Assembly: GCA_959347315.1 (NCBI GenBank)
Contig: OY365806.1
Coordinates: 37,666,505-37,730,504, forward strand
Origin: Bimastos eiseni
Lineage: Eukaryota; Annelida; Clitellata; Crassiclitellata; Lumbricidae
Direction: 5' to 3'
Length of the DNA: 64,000 bases
The notes under the pieces are model-generated. The model was not told the DNA's origin, searched no databases, and worked only from the letters and a program-made list of their open reading frames with translations. The first letter of the stretch is position 1. Every line of letters begins with the position of its first letter. The translations under genes were made by a program, and so were the position numbers. Positions 1 to 11,027 of the stretch are shown in pieces.

Positions 1-1834
1 TATCTATTAGGTATCGCATATGCGCTTCTTTCGGCGCCGAGCTGAATTATTTATGTGACATATATGCGACGATAATAGGCAATGTCACGGACAGTGCTCG
101 GCCGTTTTCTTGACAAATTACTGCCCGCTTTTCATCTTCGGTCCGATGTTGCTATCAGAAGGACGAACTCATCCGCGTCTTGAGGTGCGCGGCCGGCTGC
201 TTCACAGGGCATTATGCCGCGGAAGAAAGTAGTAATCCATCACCAATTCTAGGCAGCTGTTTTGCGCAAGCGGTGCGACCAAGATGACCCTGTATTCGGC
301 GAAGGTAATTGCCATGCGTCGATATACGTGTATAGTATTGTGCCCTGTTGTTCGACATACTATGATACCGCTACCTGTAGGCTGGTGTCGAGTACCTTTG
401 CCGTTCGCTTTGTATCCGAGACTTAGCCACGACGGAGTCCACGGATTATTGGGCGACGATTATGCGCAAAGTATAAGCAGCCACAAATTCCGTGGATTCA
501 GTGAGATTTATGTCGCGCAAATACTGTCGATACGCTTCAAGTGGTTGTACCTGATCCGTGACGAGGGTTGTGGAGAGGAGACAACGATGAAGACGACGAC
601 GGGAGAGCGCTGTTGCAGCAGCTGATGCATTAGCTGCGCCAGAATGGAAGATGCATTCGTCTGTCATCCCGTTTGGTCGGTTGCTGCTGCTGAATGAGTT
701 TGTTGTCAACGAAAGGCGTCTATGAGACGACGACGCCAGGATTGCCAATCGATTTTGTTATCCGGTAAACCTAGGATCGGTCTGAGATTAGCCGACGTTC
801 TCCTGAGAAGATTTCGGAATGCGAGGTGTTAACGGCTCCAAGAGATTAATGACTTCATATATCAGCAGCAGCAATATCTCATCCGAGGTCAGAAACTAAA
901 GAAAACGAATCGTTATTAGCACAGCTTATTTGCACATCTAGTCTACGACATTTAGTTTCGGACGAGAAAAGGTCTTACCTGGGTCTACCAGATTTCCATG
1001 TTCATCGAACTGCCTGCTATATTTTGAACAAACATCTGGTTCAGTTGAGGTCCGGTTGTCACTGAATGCTGTCAATCATTGCTCTGACTAAAAAAGCAAA
1101 AGATTTTCAAATTAATGCAATAAGAAGGTGTAGTAAGATATACCGAGAACGCTGTCGTAGAGTGAAACATTGAAAATAATGTAATTGACCTTTCACTCTT
1201 ATGTTCCGAGTTCAAATCCTTTTTAGTTATGCCCACATAGCTGGCGAGTATAGTTGTCTATCTGTGCGTCAGTGGAAATACCCTTCAATGCCAGTAAGGG
1301 TTGTTATTATGACAACTTACATTCGCGCCGAATAGTCTTCGCCGTATTGTACGGCTACGAATTGTTCGGTTACCGTCTGGTTACCACTAGTTTTGAAGGT
1401 TTTGGTTGTGACAGTCCCAGCTACGGTTTTGTCGTTTGTGCTGAAATGTTGTTATATAGCAACGATATTTTAGTTTATAAATGAGATACACGTATTATTC
1501 GTTTTCTGCAAGTGACCTTAGTGCAGTGGCGACTATAACTATGATCATCGTAGACGTCGTATCTAGGGAGAGGAGATAGATGAGGAGTGATATTTGGGAA
1601 GAGAAGGGGATTGATCATCACCACTTTTTGGATCAAAGCCACGCTATTGCTCGTGTCTATGATTCTGACCCTAGAAATCACCGATTGCCTGCTCAAAGGT
1701 CTCAGAAAAGATAATGGACGCCTCTACAGCATCCCACACAGGCATTTGCTGTGGAATGGGGACTTAACTCTAAATCACACCTTTGCGTTGGCTCTTAAGA
1801 GCTTGCAATTAGAGGCTCAACGTTAATTCGATTG
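1..1834. other. No gene recognised
   Basis: Mixed-composition DNA without a convincing coding region. The open frames are short, overlap on both strands and show no familiar motif. GAGTTCAAATCC near 1210 resembles a tRNA B box, but no matching A box was seen at the right distance, so no SINE is called. Confidence 0.6.
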
Positions 1835-1842
1835 ATCGTAAG

Positions 1843-2780
1843 TAGAGATTGCAATTCCGGAATTTCCGAATTCCGGAAATTCCAGTCTTTTATAATTACC
1901 GAAATTCCGGAATTTTTCAAGCACGAAATCAGGAATTTCGGAAGTGAAATTTTCGGTTTAAATAGCAGTTATTATCATTATTACTATCATGATTCATGGA
2001 ACACAAGATGCAGAACTTTATTTTACATAATAATGATGTACATGAATATGATATAGCCCAGTAGGCCCCATATTTAATGTGAGATATGACTTTGAATAAA
2101 TGCGCTATTAGGTTTATGATCTGTGCGCAAAAAGACTCTCCGTGTTTTTCTGTATTTCTACTGATATTCCGGGAACGCTGGATAGGCCTAAAGCCCTCAG
2201 AATGGCTACAAAGTTTGTAGAGAGTTTAACTCTCTACAAAGAGACAAACGCCACGACAGAAAGGCTATTGATGAGGAGTCTGTTGGCATTAGTTTTTGAT
2301 TGAACACTTATAGCAAGTAAGCCTAGACTGTGTTGAAGCTGATCAGGCGTTTTTTGCTGCCGGTGTCAGTCCTATCTGCTTCAGGCTGCAGACTCAGTGA
2401 TGAAACCTAGGACTCACTGTGCTTCCAGCGTTCATATTTTCAGAAGCATACCTGCTGCATTGTGGATTCATTAACACAGTGGAATGGATTATAGGCTATA
2501 TCTGTGTTCTTTAAACTTGTAACTTTTTATCTATTTCCTTGACCATTGTCACTGCATATTAACTTTGTTATACCTTCGACGCTACTTCCAAGAGTAGTTT
2601 GGTATTATACTAATTAAGAAGACATAAAATTTGTATTTTAATTTGTTAGGAATTTGTTAGAAATTGACAGTAATAGTCGGTCAATACGTTCATAATGAGA
2701 ATTCCGGAATAATTCCAGAATTTTACCGAAAAATCCCGAAATTCCGGAAAAATGATTGTGGTCCGAAATTGCAATCTCTA
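1843..2780. mobile_element. Non-autonomous hAT-like DNA transposon, 938 bp
   Basis: Seen: the ends are inverted copies, TAGAGATTGCAATTCCGG on the left and, on the opposite strand of the right end, TAGAGATTGCAATTTCGG. The flanks are ATCGTAAG (1835-1842) and ATCATAAG (2781-2788), an 8-bp duplication with one mismatch. Both subterminal regions are packed with TTCCGGAATT-like palindromes (1856-1945 and 2698-2752). Known: hAT elements make 8-bp target duplications and often begin TAG or CAG. No transposase frame lies inside, so it must have been mobilised in trans. It could be a solo foldback element of another superfamily, but the duplication length favours hAT. Confidence 0.72.
2214..2240. repeat. 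Perfect 27-nt palindrome inside the hAT-like element
   Basis: TTTGTAGAGAGTT, one central T, then AACTCTCTACAAA: 13-bp perfect arms. It lies in the middle of the 1843-2780 element and can form a hairpin on either strand. Confidence 0.85.
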
Positions 2781-2788
2781 ATCATAAG

Positions 2789-3260
2789 TATCCCATTTCC
2801 AGATTTCATAGTTTCTCGCACATATCCTACAGATTCCTGTGAAGTCTTTGCAAATGATGTAATGCCTTAACCTTATCTCAATGCCTCAAATTTAAGTAAG
2901 GCATGTTTGCCCATTATCTAGGTATACCCTTCGTTTTTCCATAATATTATGTCCCACAGATATCTGTGATGTGTTTGTGAGCGTCCTGCTCCTCTCTTCC
3001 AGCGGCACCTTTGACCTAGGGTGCTTTCAGATGAGCTCATAAAACGCGCCCAAGCACTGTTTGGTAATATATGAGATCTGTGGTTGTGCGTATACGAACG
3101 CACCCTCGCTTTCGACGCCGAAGCGGTAAATCCACGGCCAGTCTGTTATGACCGTGTCGGGGATCGTAAGTCATCATTACAGGTGCCATGACCACCACCA
3201 CCGACGATTGGTGACACTCTTTCCATACTGCCTATAGGTAGAACGCGCCCTTCGTTCCGG
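2789..3260. other. No gene recognised
   Basis: Unique-looking sequence between the hAT-like element and a TTCC/GTCC microsatellite. Nothing beyond short chance open frames was seen. Confidence 0.6.
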
Positions 3261-3301
3261 TCTTCCTTCCTTCCTTCCTTCCGTCCGTCCGTCCGTCCGT
3301 C
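3261..3301. repeat. Compound microsatellite (TTCC)n(GTCC)n
   Basis: About five TTCC units pass directly into about five GTCC units. The second array reads like a single C-to-G-shifted expansion of the first. Confidence 0.95.
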
Positions 3302-4063
3302 GCTGGTCATGTCATCCGATTATCGGAAGGGAATTATGGTTGCGGGGGGGAGGCTTCACGTGGCAATGGCCGTCGCTGCAGCTGGTTTACGGCCAGTTTT
3401 ATTTCGACGATCTAACGCGACACACCTCGTCCGCGGATCTACACGCAACGAAATGTCAACAGACGTACGAGGTAATGTACGTTGACGTCAGCATTGGCAG
3501 TCATATTAGCCTATGCCACTATATCCACTATATAGGGCAATGTAGGCTGACGTCAGTAGAACTATAATTATGAGGATGTGTTGACTATTGTGATTTGTGA
3601 CCGAGGGCCCTTGGACACTCTAAGTTTTGGACCCTTACCCATTAAAGAGAATAAAGAGCAGAAATAACAATGTCCTGTCTGCGAACAACCAGCAGGTGAG
3701 TTTTGTTATCTTCAGATTTGGTGGGAAGCACAACCACTCTACAGTGACTTTGCAATTCCCAGGTGAGGATTGGGTGTATAGACGAACGGTGCTTTTTAAT
3801 GAAAATAGACGGCCAATCTACATCTTCCTCAAACGGACAACCACTATGACATTGGCTATGAGATCAAATTATGTTCCTCAAGGAATCAGATGCAATAGCA
3901 GAATTGAACCCGAAGGTCGAGCTTAACAATCAGCGTCGGAGGCAGAATAGGAAGTAATGTTACTCTCTTCACTACTTCCCGAACCTCCTACGTACAAGAC
4001 GGCTAATTATTTTGGCCGTTGCGTCCTTCCGAAACCACCCACCAAGTTATATATTTATATGCA
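3302..4063. other. No gene recognised
   Basis: Open frames of 75 and 99 codons occur at 3340-3567 and 3627-3926 on the plus strand. Neither shows a recognisable domain, a codon pattern distinct from its surroundings or convincing splice context, so neither is called. Confidence 0.55.
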
Positions 4064-4070
4064 TGCATAG

Positions 4071-4342
4071 CAGAGGTGTAACAAGCGGGGGGAACAGGGG
4101 GCACCGCCCCCAGTTTTAGTGCTCAGTGCCCCCTATGTGCCCCCAACTCGGTTCTTTTTATGTTTCTCCAATCACACTTTAAGAAAACTTTTGATAAAAT
4201 AATTCGTGCCTCCCCATTTTTCAAATTCCTGGGGGCAAAAGACAAAAAGTGGGGGGGGGAGGGGAAAAAATTTTTTTTTACGTTTCGCGCAATATTTTGC
4301 AAATTATGCCCCCTTATTTTTTAAGCCTTATTACACCTTTGC
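4071..4342. mobile_element. hAT-like MITE, about 272 bp
   Basis: Seen: the left end CAGAGGTGTAACAAGC is mirrored by AGCAAAGGTGTAATAAGG on the opposite strand of the right end. TGCATAG is found immediately outside both ends (4064-4070 and 4343-4349). The interior is rich in G and C tracts, including GGGGGCACCGCCCCC near the left end and a G9-A-G4 run near 4250. Known: CAGRGGYGTAAC termini and duplications of about 8 bp are hAT-like. Only 7 bp of the duplication are identical, and the right TIR has a 2-3 nt insertion, so this is an old copy. Confidence 0.65.
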
Positions 4343-4560
4343 TGCATAGTTATACGTAGGCACAAGCACATACATGTACGAATGTGCATGCATAGGTCTA
4401 TGCACGCATGTATTCGTACATACATTGTATGTAGCCTATGTAAGTATGCATTTACGTTTCGCTTGAGTCATATTTGTTACTTGGAAGCGTTTATGTAATT
4501 ATTTGAGGCCATATTAATGCACATGAAAATATTTATTATATACTCTAAATATTCTATATA

Positions 4561-5017
4561 CGCTGTGTCCGGAAATAAAGAGACACTCAATGATAATTTG
4601 AAACTAAGTAGTTAATATTCATACTGACGTATTTCTCCACAAATTTTCAATTTTCGAGGCCGAAAGCGGACACCTTGAACACACCTTATAGTCTAATATA
4701 TTATTCAAATTATTAATATTATTCAAATGCAAGCATAGCTTTTAACTAAATTATGGTAGTTTATGGACAACACTTAAAAACAGTTTAAAATTCTGTTGGT
4801 GAATTTTAGGACTTCCTTAAAACTCGAATGTTGATAAAATTTACGTCATTAGGACGTTAAATTATTACTCGATGACAAGAGCAATCATATTTTCATGGGG
4901 TGCTATAGATAAATATACCATAATTAAAACGGTTTTGGAATTTTAAAATTCTACGAATATTTACTATTTATTTTTATATTATCATTAGGATTATCATCAT
5001 CATTTCCGGACACAGTG
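4561..5017. mobile_element. Tc1/mariner-type MITE, 457 bp
   Basis: Seen: CGCTGTGTCCGGAAAT at the left edge and the inverted CACTGTGTCCGGAAAT at the right edge, 15 of 16 matching, each flanked by TA (4559-4560 and 5018-5019). The AT-rich interior has no transposase. Known: a TA target duplication with a CACTGTGTCCGGAAA-like end is typical of non-autonomous Tc1/mariner derivatives. A second partial copy lies at about 42640-42782 and shares the 20-mer ACGGTTTTGGAATTTTAAAA (4929-4948). Confidence 0.75.
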
Positions 5018-5430
5018 TAGATATATATATATACATATATACATGGGCTATACATGTAGGCCTATGTACACGTACAATGTATATGTATATATATATATAA
5101 TTGTACGTACGCGTGCATATGGTCATATAGGACGGTGTTAAAAAGTGTGTGTGTGTTGATGTGTGTAAGCGTCGGTGTTGGCTGGTGTGAATGTGTATGT
5201 GGGTGTTCTGGGGATCTGATGATGTTTGACGAATAATATATGCAGCACACGTGTATATATGATACATATATGTATATATATATATGTGTGTAACTATGTA
5301 ATTGTGCGTAAGTGTGTAGAGGTGTGTATGTGTAAGTGTGTTGGTGTATGTGTGTGTATATATATATATATGTAGGTGTGTGCGTAGGTGTATACCACTG
5401 TAGGCGTGTACGGGTGTGTGTGCTAATCGA
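5018..5430. repeat. TA/TG-rich alternating microsatellite region
   Basis: (TA)n, TACA and (TG)n tracts with interruptions. The long minus-strand open frames here encode His/Thr/Tyr/Ile low-complexity peptides and are artefacts of the repeat. ACATGTAGGCCTATGT at 5053-5068 is exactly repeated at 30303-30318. Confidence 0.9.
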
Positions 5431-6300
5431 TATGCAACGAAGGTGACAGATTGTCCATCGTTTATTCCACTCGGGAAATGGAAGATATACGTTCGGCTGT
5501 CTCGACTGCATTAAGAAGTCTTGGAACGCTTTCTGTTCTAGCTTTTAGCACTTGTAACGCCAATCTCATAGTTTTATTTTACATATCCAAGCAGAAATGC
5601 CCATCGGGTTGTAGGCTTATATATGTATATATTATATTTTATAAATATATACACAAACTGTAATGATGCACTGTCACAAACTGGTTGAGCCACGAGTCCA
5701 AAGGGTTCTCGCTGGAGTCCCATCCGTGGTATCATATAATTTATAGTAACACGTTATGTCACAGTTCCAGTATTATTCGTAAAAACATTAGACGATCATC
5801 AGATCCAAAGGTAGACTGCTTAACTAGACTATATATGTATACATAAAATTTGGGTATAGCACACGAAACAGGGATGTGTAGATTGTCGCCACCCGCCCGC
5901 CGTCTCACACTCGTTCTGTTTCTCCATCACAACCAAAAGATGGGTGGACTCGCCGTACCCTCAGTTTAGGCACTCGTCCCTGTAAGGAGTCCAACCGTGG
6001 GATGGGTGGATTGGCGGCAGTCAATGTCTCCTACTTTTCTAACTCCAGTAGCAGGTGCAAATCCACCTTTTACAAGCAATGCTCTCCATTATAACCTTGT
6101 ATGTAACAATTAACATGAATAATTATATATATAAATATTTTCAGTTCATCCACCAATACCGCCACCTACCGTCTTCTGCCTAAAGCCCTCTGCGTATTAT
6201 CCAATATAATTTTCAATCTCACCTCTTCAAGACTTCATACCATAATCCATCCTTCCAATCTTCATCCTCAACGAATCCCGCCATGGCAGCTGCTCTGCCT
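5431..6300. other. No gene recognised
   Basis: AT-rich, mostly unique. GGGATGGGTGGATTGGCGG near 6000 is partly complementary to CGCCACCCGCCCGCCG near 5890, possibly an old inverted repeat, but the match is weak. Confidence 0.5.
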
Positions 6301-6426
6301 CTTGTTTCTCTCTGTCTGTCAGTCTGCATGCCTTGCTCTCTCAGGCTCTCTCTGTCTCTCTCTGTTTCACTCACTCACTCTCTCTGTCTCTCTCTGTCTC
6401 TCTGTCTCTCTGTCTCTCTCTCTCTT

Positions 6427-6461
<35 letters not shown>

Positions 6462-6498
6462 TTTTCTCTCTGTCTCTCTGTCTCTGTCTCTGTCTCTG

Positions 6499-6529
<31 letters not shown>

Positions 6530-6545
6530 GTCTTCTGTCTTTCTC
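6301..6545. repeat. (CT)n / (TCTG)n microsatellite
   Basis: About 245 bp of CT repeats interrupted by TG and TTT. All plus-strand frames stay open and encode Leu/Ser low-complexity peptide, which is not evidence of a gene. Confidence 0.95.
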
Positions 6546-6608
6546 TGCATGGTTTACACGACGAATGACCGTCAATGACCTCCGAAATGACACAGCGCTC
6601 GTGAATTC

Positions 6609-6635
6609 GGTGGTGTCCTAATGTAGGACACCACC
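6609..6635. repeat. Perfect 12-bp hairpin with 3-nt loop
   Basis: GGTGGTGTCCTA, loop ATG, TAGGACACCACC. It follows the CT microsatellite. No adjacent gene or poly-T run supports a terminator role. Confidence 0.85.
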
Positions 6636-6817
6636 TGACGGTTGTGTATTCGAAATGTAGAGCTTACGATTACGACAACAAACAAGCAGTTGTTCTCCGG
6701 AACAACTCAACTCCTGAATATTATCACTCTATGACATTCATGGTCTACGGATATTGAAGATCCTTCGGAACTGTTAATTGACATTTTCTAATTTAAACAA
6801 CTTTAACTAATAAATTC

Positions 6818-7034
6818 TTGTATGCATGTACGTATGCGTATGTTTGTATGTATGTATGTATGTATGTATGTATGTCTGTATGTACGTATGCGTATGTATG
6901 TATGTATGTATGTCTGTATGTACGTATGCGTATGTATGTATGTATGTATGTATGTACGTATGCGTATGTATGTATGTATGTGTGTGTATGTATGTATGTA
7001 TGTATGTATGTATGTATGTATGCATGTATGTGAC
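6818..7034. repeat. (TATG)n microsatellite with CGTATGCG interruptions
   Basis: About 215 bp of TATG with regularly spaced TACGTATGCG variants, suggesting a small higher-order unit. It directly joins the GCGC-type 3' tail at 7035-7075 and is probably the expanded tail of that retroelement. Confidence 0.92.
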
Positions 7035-7075
7035 GGCCATTTGCATAGCGCCTTAGAAGAACCTCACGAAGTGAG
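7035..7075 (-). mobile_element. LINE/SINE 3' tail fragment
   Basis: On the minus strand the text ends AAGGCGCTATGCAAAT and is followed by a CATA array. This matches the tail pattern (GCGCTATATAA plus a short tandem repeat) seen at 19.1, 19.5, 21.7, 28.9, 48.1 and 63.3 kb. Only the tail remains. Confidence 0.5.
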
Positions 7076-7137
7076 TTCCAATTGTCATTACATTTTTTAT
7101 CTTTATCTTAACTATTGTGGCTCAATAATTTTATAAT

Positions 7138-7310
7138 CCTCGCTATCATCATCATCATAATCATCATCATCATCTTCATCATCATCGTTATCATTATTTT
7201 TATTATTATTATTACTATTATTATTATTATTATCATCATCATCATCATCAATATTATTATTAATAATATTATTATTATCAAAATTATTATTAATATTATT
7301 ATTATTATTA
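7138..7310. repeat. (ATC)n / (ATT)n microsatellite
   Basis: Trinucleotide array of ATC and ATT units with scattered changes. The open frame through it encodes poly-isoleucine and is spurious. Confidence 0.95.
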
Positions 7311-7794
7311 AGTAAGGGCTACAGAACGAGTTCTCAGTTATGTGCTTTAGATTTCTGAATTCAGATGGGAGTAATTCGACCGGGTAAGTCGCTTTCTTTT
7401 CGTCTGTATTCTTCCCATCGAAAAGTCATCAACATCATTTGCTTTGTCATCAACCTTATCCTCGGTCATTTTCTCTCGCCCTAAGTTTCCGCATAATAGC
7501 TTAACGGCGCCTCCTACATTTTCCCCTTCCCATCGGCGCTCTTCAGTCCCCAGTCGGCGTCTACGGCAACTGTTGCAGACGAGACACGTCGTTCCCTTCG
7601 GACCGACACGCAAAGGCCAGGGCCTGCCACTCTGCTCTGCCTCCCTGCCTGGCTGGACGGCTTGTGGCCTGCCTAGGCACACAGTCGTCGTCGTCAATGC
7701 CTGTCGCTGCGATGAAGACAAATGTTTTGCCGTACATTAATTATACTAAGTTGGAAGTCGTTTCAGCGGGACTCGTGAAGAACCTTTTGTGGCA
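7311..7794. other. GC-richer segment, no gene recognised
   Basis: Roughly 7440-7720 has more CpG and G+C than its flanks, and opposing open frames of 98 and 124 codons overlap there. Neither shows a motif or splice evidence. It could be an unrecognised exon or a CpG-rich regulatory stretch. Confidence 0.35.
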
Positions 7795-7965
7795 GAGAAG
7801 GAGAAGGAGGAGGCGGAGCAGATGGAGGAGGATGAGAAGAAGAAGGAGAAGAACGCGGAGGAAGAAGAGGAGGAGAAGACGGAGGAAGAAGAGGAGGAGA
7901 AGACAGAGGAGGAAGAGGAGAAGAAGACGGAGGGGAAGAGGAGAAGAAGGAGGAGGAGGAGGAGT
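7795..7965. repeat. Polypurine (AGG/AAG)n tract
   Basis: About 170 bp almost purely purine on the plus strand. Translation gives Arg/Lys/Glu low complexity in every frame. Long homopurine tracts of this kind can adopt triplex DNA. Confidence 0.93.
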
Positions 7966-8533
7966 TGACGCGATTCACAGGACCAATATTATGTCCCCAG
8001 ACGCACAGAACGACGTTAATTCAAGAATACAGTGGCCGTATATAGTAGGCTACTGAACCAGCGCACCATAAAGCGTTCTCCGAGAGCGAAATGCAACGTG
8101 GCAGGCATTCGGTTGGGATCCTAGGCAGGTCAGCCCGTCACAGAAGCAAATGCTCAAGGGCCCAGCGATTGTTTTATGGGCCAGAGCTGGGCCCGTTCTC
8201 AATTTTATAATTCGGCCTTTAGATTGTACAGTGGCCCGCTGCCTATGGTCCCAGAATATCTGCCGGCGGCCCCTCTGGCAGGCATTCGGTAGAGTGGGAG
8301 TGTCCGGGGTGCATGCATTAGAGTGGGATCTTTGCCTTACAGCCATCGAGCTATTCTGAGCGAATCTACCTTCATTTTGCATAAAGTTCTTTCAACTGTT
8401 GACACCCTTTTCGTATCGAGCCGCTTACGTCTTCAGACAGTGGGACTCAAAAGACGCGTGTCAAATCGTAAGCCAGGATAACTAGAAGTCTCCCATTTCT
8501 AGAGATTCATTTCGCTAAAAAATTGTATGCATG
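7966..8533. other. No gene; small inverted and direct repeats
   Basis: GGGCCCAGC (8158-8166) and GCTGGGCCC (8186-8194) are perfect inverted arms. GGCAGGCATTCGGT occurs at about 8100 and 8278 as a direct repeat. They may be remnants of a DNA transposon, but I could not define ends. Confidence 0.4.
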
Positions 8534-8635
8534 TTTATTTATTTATTTATTTTTATTCTGAAATTTGATATCGCCCTTCTTCCAACATCTTTTGCTTAGC
8601 AGTGCACGCGCTTCGACGGCGCAACTGCAGTTGTA
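8534..8635 (-). mobile_element. tRNA-SINE 3' fragment
   Basis: Seen: this stretch matches the body of the SINE at 48346-48590, sharing CTTCTTCCAACATCTTTTGC and CGACGGCGCAA, and ends in a (TAAA)n tail at 8534-8553. It has lost its tRNA-like head. The break at 8635 coincides with the start of the pogo-like element, so that element may have inserted into the SINE, although the missing half was not found on the far side. Confidence 0.7.
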
Positions 8636-8818
8636 GGGGAGACCGGGTAAGAATGTAACACATTTCGAATTTCACCCAATTGTTGGTATTTGTAAGAAGG
8701 TAATTGTGAGCCCTTCATATCAAACTATAGCCTAACATATTGGCTCCATAATGGCGAAGTATTAAATGGTTTCGACATCAAATATAGCTGAGACCAACAA
8801 AATAACGAGCCTCGTCGG

Positions 8819-8858
8819 GTGTTACAAGTTGCCCCACTAGCGGGGTAAGTTGTAACAC
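8819..8858. repeat. 17-bp imperfect hairpin, 6-nt loop
   Basis: GTGTTACAAGTTGCCCC (8819-8835) faces GGGGTAAGTTGTAACAC (8842-8858), with two mismatches and loop ACTAGC. It lies just beyond the 3' end of the transposase remnant and is probably a subterminal inverted repeat of the pogo-like element. Confidence 0.75.
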
Positions 8859-9053
8859 GAGCCGGGGCATGCTGTAACGACGTTGGGATGGACATTTTTT
8901 TAAATTTTGCTTCGTTGGTAAAAGCAAAACAGGAAATGCTTGTTAGTACATCTTAAAAGCATAGAATTACAATCAGGCTGTCACATTATTGGTTGTTGCA
9001 ATGTTCGGTACACAGTTACACCTAGACCGTTTGCGGTTTGTAGGCGACAATAT

Positions 9054-9428
9054 CTATAAAGGCTTTGAGCCTATAAAAACGTCTTGGCTAGAGTCCACTT
9101 GCAATGGACACAAACATTCTGATTCCGGACGATCTGCATCACTGCATGTTTTATATGCCCAATAGCCAGATGTAGGCGTATGCAGTGCATCTGAACCAGT
9201 ATATTCTACGCCTTTACCAAAGTCCTCACACACAATGCATTTATCATTTGTTGAGACAAGGTCTTCCACAGATCTCTTTATTGCATTATAAGTTCTCTTG
9301 GATTTGATTGTAGTCATGTCATCGTCATCAACGCTGATGCCCTCGCAAAATATTGCAGCTAGTTCACCATCTGCGTCATTACTGCCATATGTTTCAGATA
9401 GGAGTGTAATATCCATATCCTTTGGCAA
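9054..9428 (-). pseudogene. Pogo-like (DDE_1) transposase C-terminus, degraded
   Basis: About 124 codons are open. The N-terminal part has LSETYGSNDADGELAAIFC and the C-terminal part has CIVCEDFGKG, then a tryptophan and further cysteines ending ECLCPL. Known: many pogo/Tigger-type transposases of invertebrates end in a PHD-like zinc module C-x2-C-E-x-G...W..C...C-x2-C. Here the spacing is only partly kept. The frame begins at a non-ATG codon directly after a stop, and the upstream text continues in another frame (KGKLGAASAV), so there is at least one frameshift. The catalytic DDE domain is absent. The zinc-tail assignment is by pattern only. Confidence 0.5.
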
Positions 9429-9480
9429 TTACGGCACTGGCGGCACCTAACTTTCCTTTGGCAACAACTGGATTTGAGTC

Positions 9481-10299
9481 TTGTTTTTAGGCCTACTGTC
9501 GCTACATTCGCATTCTAGTTGCATATTTTGTGGTGCATCAGTCAATATGACTGCATGTCTCTTCCCAGCACTTGTTCTGCTTGTCCTTCTTTCTGATGCC
9601 TTTGGATGAAAATAGAAACCGTACTAGAGAAACATATGTAGCTCGCATTACAGGATAGCTTCTGGAAATTCGATAGGCCTGCAAGTCAAAGGCTGTCCGA
9701 GCTTTTCGTTGCCTAGTATGTATGTATGTATGCAGCGTTATGCAAATTATTACCCGCATTTCGAAGCAGAACTTTATTGATATGGTTCGATGGTCGAACC
9801 CAACTCGATTGGAAACTATTGTAGGCCAATGATTTCAGTTCAGAGCTTCTTTCGTCGTTAACGTTTACCGCATTATTTATAACCCACATAAAGTGAGAGA
9901 TCTGTTCGTCTTCTTCTATTTTCTGGCATCTAAAAGCGTTTCCTTCTATTGCCTTTAGTAAATGTATACCTCCCTGTTAATTGTATTAAAGGCCTAAATT
10001 TCTTTGAACTTCTTTCTTCGCAACCTTTATGATGCGTCGTCGTTTGCCATTTCCACTTAATGCAGATTGTAGACTTCCCTGCAGGGTATACATCGGCCGA
10101 CGCCACTCGATCCCGTACGAGCCAGAGAGTTAGTTGCTCTTAATTCTGGACCGCTAAAGAATGTCAGGAGTGCCTCCACTTCCGTTGTTTCAGTATTAAT
10201 CACTCGAATGTTGAAGGGAAGAACGAAGGAAAGCACGAATATCAGTCACGCTAAGATTTTTGCGCATATTTCGCGAGACGTTGTTGAGCAGCGGTGAAT
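9481..10299. other. No gene recognised
   Basis: Contains TAGGCCTA (9488-9495) and a short TATG run near 9720. The minus strand at 9690-9712 reads RKARTAF, which resembles the start of a homeodomain, but the rest of a homeodomain does not follow. Confidence 0.5.
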
Positions 10300-10466
10300 G
10301 GATAGAAAATCGACAGATAGAAAAGACAGGTAGATGGCTAAATGGCAATATGGATGGGTGGATTGAGGTATGGATGAATGGACAGATGAATGAAAAGGGT
10401 AGACAGACAGACAGACAGACAAGACAGACAAGATAGACAGACAGAAAGACAGACAGATAGATAGAT
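10300..10466. repeat. Degenerate GGAT/ATGG then (ACAG)n microsatellite
   Basis: GATGGATG-like imperfect units pass into ACAG/AGAC repeats from about 10401. Confidence 0.9.
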
Positions 10467-10716
10467 CGTCGTGGCTTTGCAGATATGTACAATTTGCATA
10501 GTGGCACTACGTGTATTCCAGAGGGTCCGATTCCGGCGTTATGTATTGAAGTATATTTCCCGGAATAATTCCCGTCGATCGGTCTTGTCTCGGGCATTAT
10601 GCCACCGGTTGGAGTTCATGATCGCCCACTTACCCTTTAAAAGTTTGCCTTTCCCGTGCTTCTCTCGAGTTTAAGCTCACTTACTTTCATCGATTTGTCT
10701 GTGCACTATATCTCTT

Positions 10717-10718
<2 letters not shown>

Positions 10719-10749
<31 letters not shown>

Positions 10750-10760
10750 TGTCTGTCTCT
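10719..10760. repeat. (GT)n with (GTCT)n end
   Basis: About 15 GT dinucleotides followed by GTCT units. Confidence 0.95.
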
Positions 10761-10956
10761 TTCGCTATTTCTCTTAACTCACACATGATACATCGAGACA
10801 GACAGTTTAGACATAATTAATTTTTAAGGCACTACACTCGAGATACATAATACAGTCAGCTACAGTGGTTGTGAGGATATAATTATTGAGACATAATTTG
10901 TGATACAACTAGGTCGTTTCATAGAACCACAGAACTGCGCCTATGATCGAGGCACA

Positions 10957-11027
10957 CAAACAGACAGACAGACAGACACAGAGACACAGAGACAGATAGA
11001 CGCACGCAGATAGAGAGAGGGAGGGGC
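10957..11027. repeat. (ACAG)n / GA-rich microsatellite
   Basis: ACAG units followed by imperfect ACACAG and GAGAG runs. Confidence 0.9.

Larger units (their letters stand above)
8636..9480 (-). mobile_element. Pogo-like DNA transposon remnant, 3' portion
   Basis: Seen: the edge GGGGAGACCGGGTAAG is followed by TGTAACAC, and the GGGGTAAG..TGTAACAC motif recurs at 8842-8858 and, degraded, near 8872. The minus strand then carries a degraded transposase C-terminus (9054-9428). Inference: the repeated motif is terminal or subterminal transposase-binding sequence. The opposite terminus and the catalytic domain were not found, so the element is truncated or rearranged beyond about 9480. Confidence 0.5.

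Noticed and set aside
9690..9712. RKARTAF on the minus strand, like the start of a homeodomain
   Set aside because: The following residues do not fit a homeodomain and the WFxNRR helix 3 is absent nearby; seven residues are not enough.
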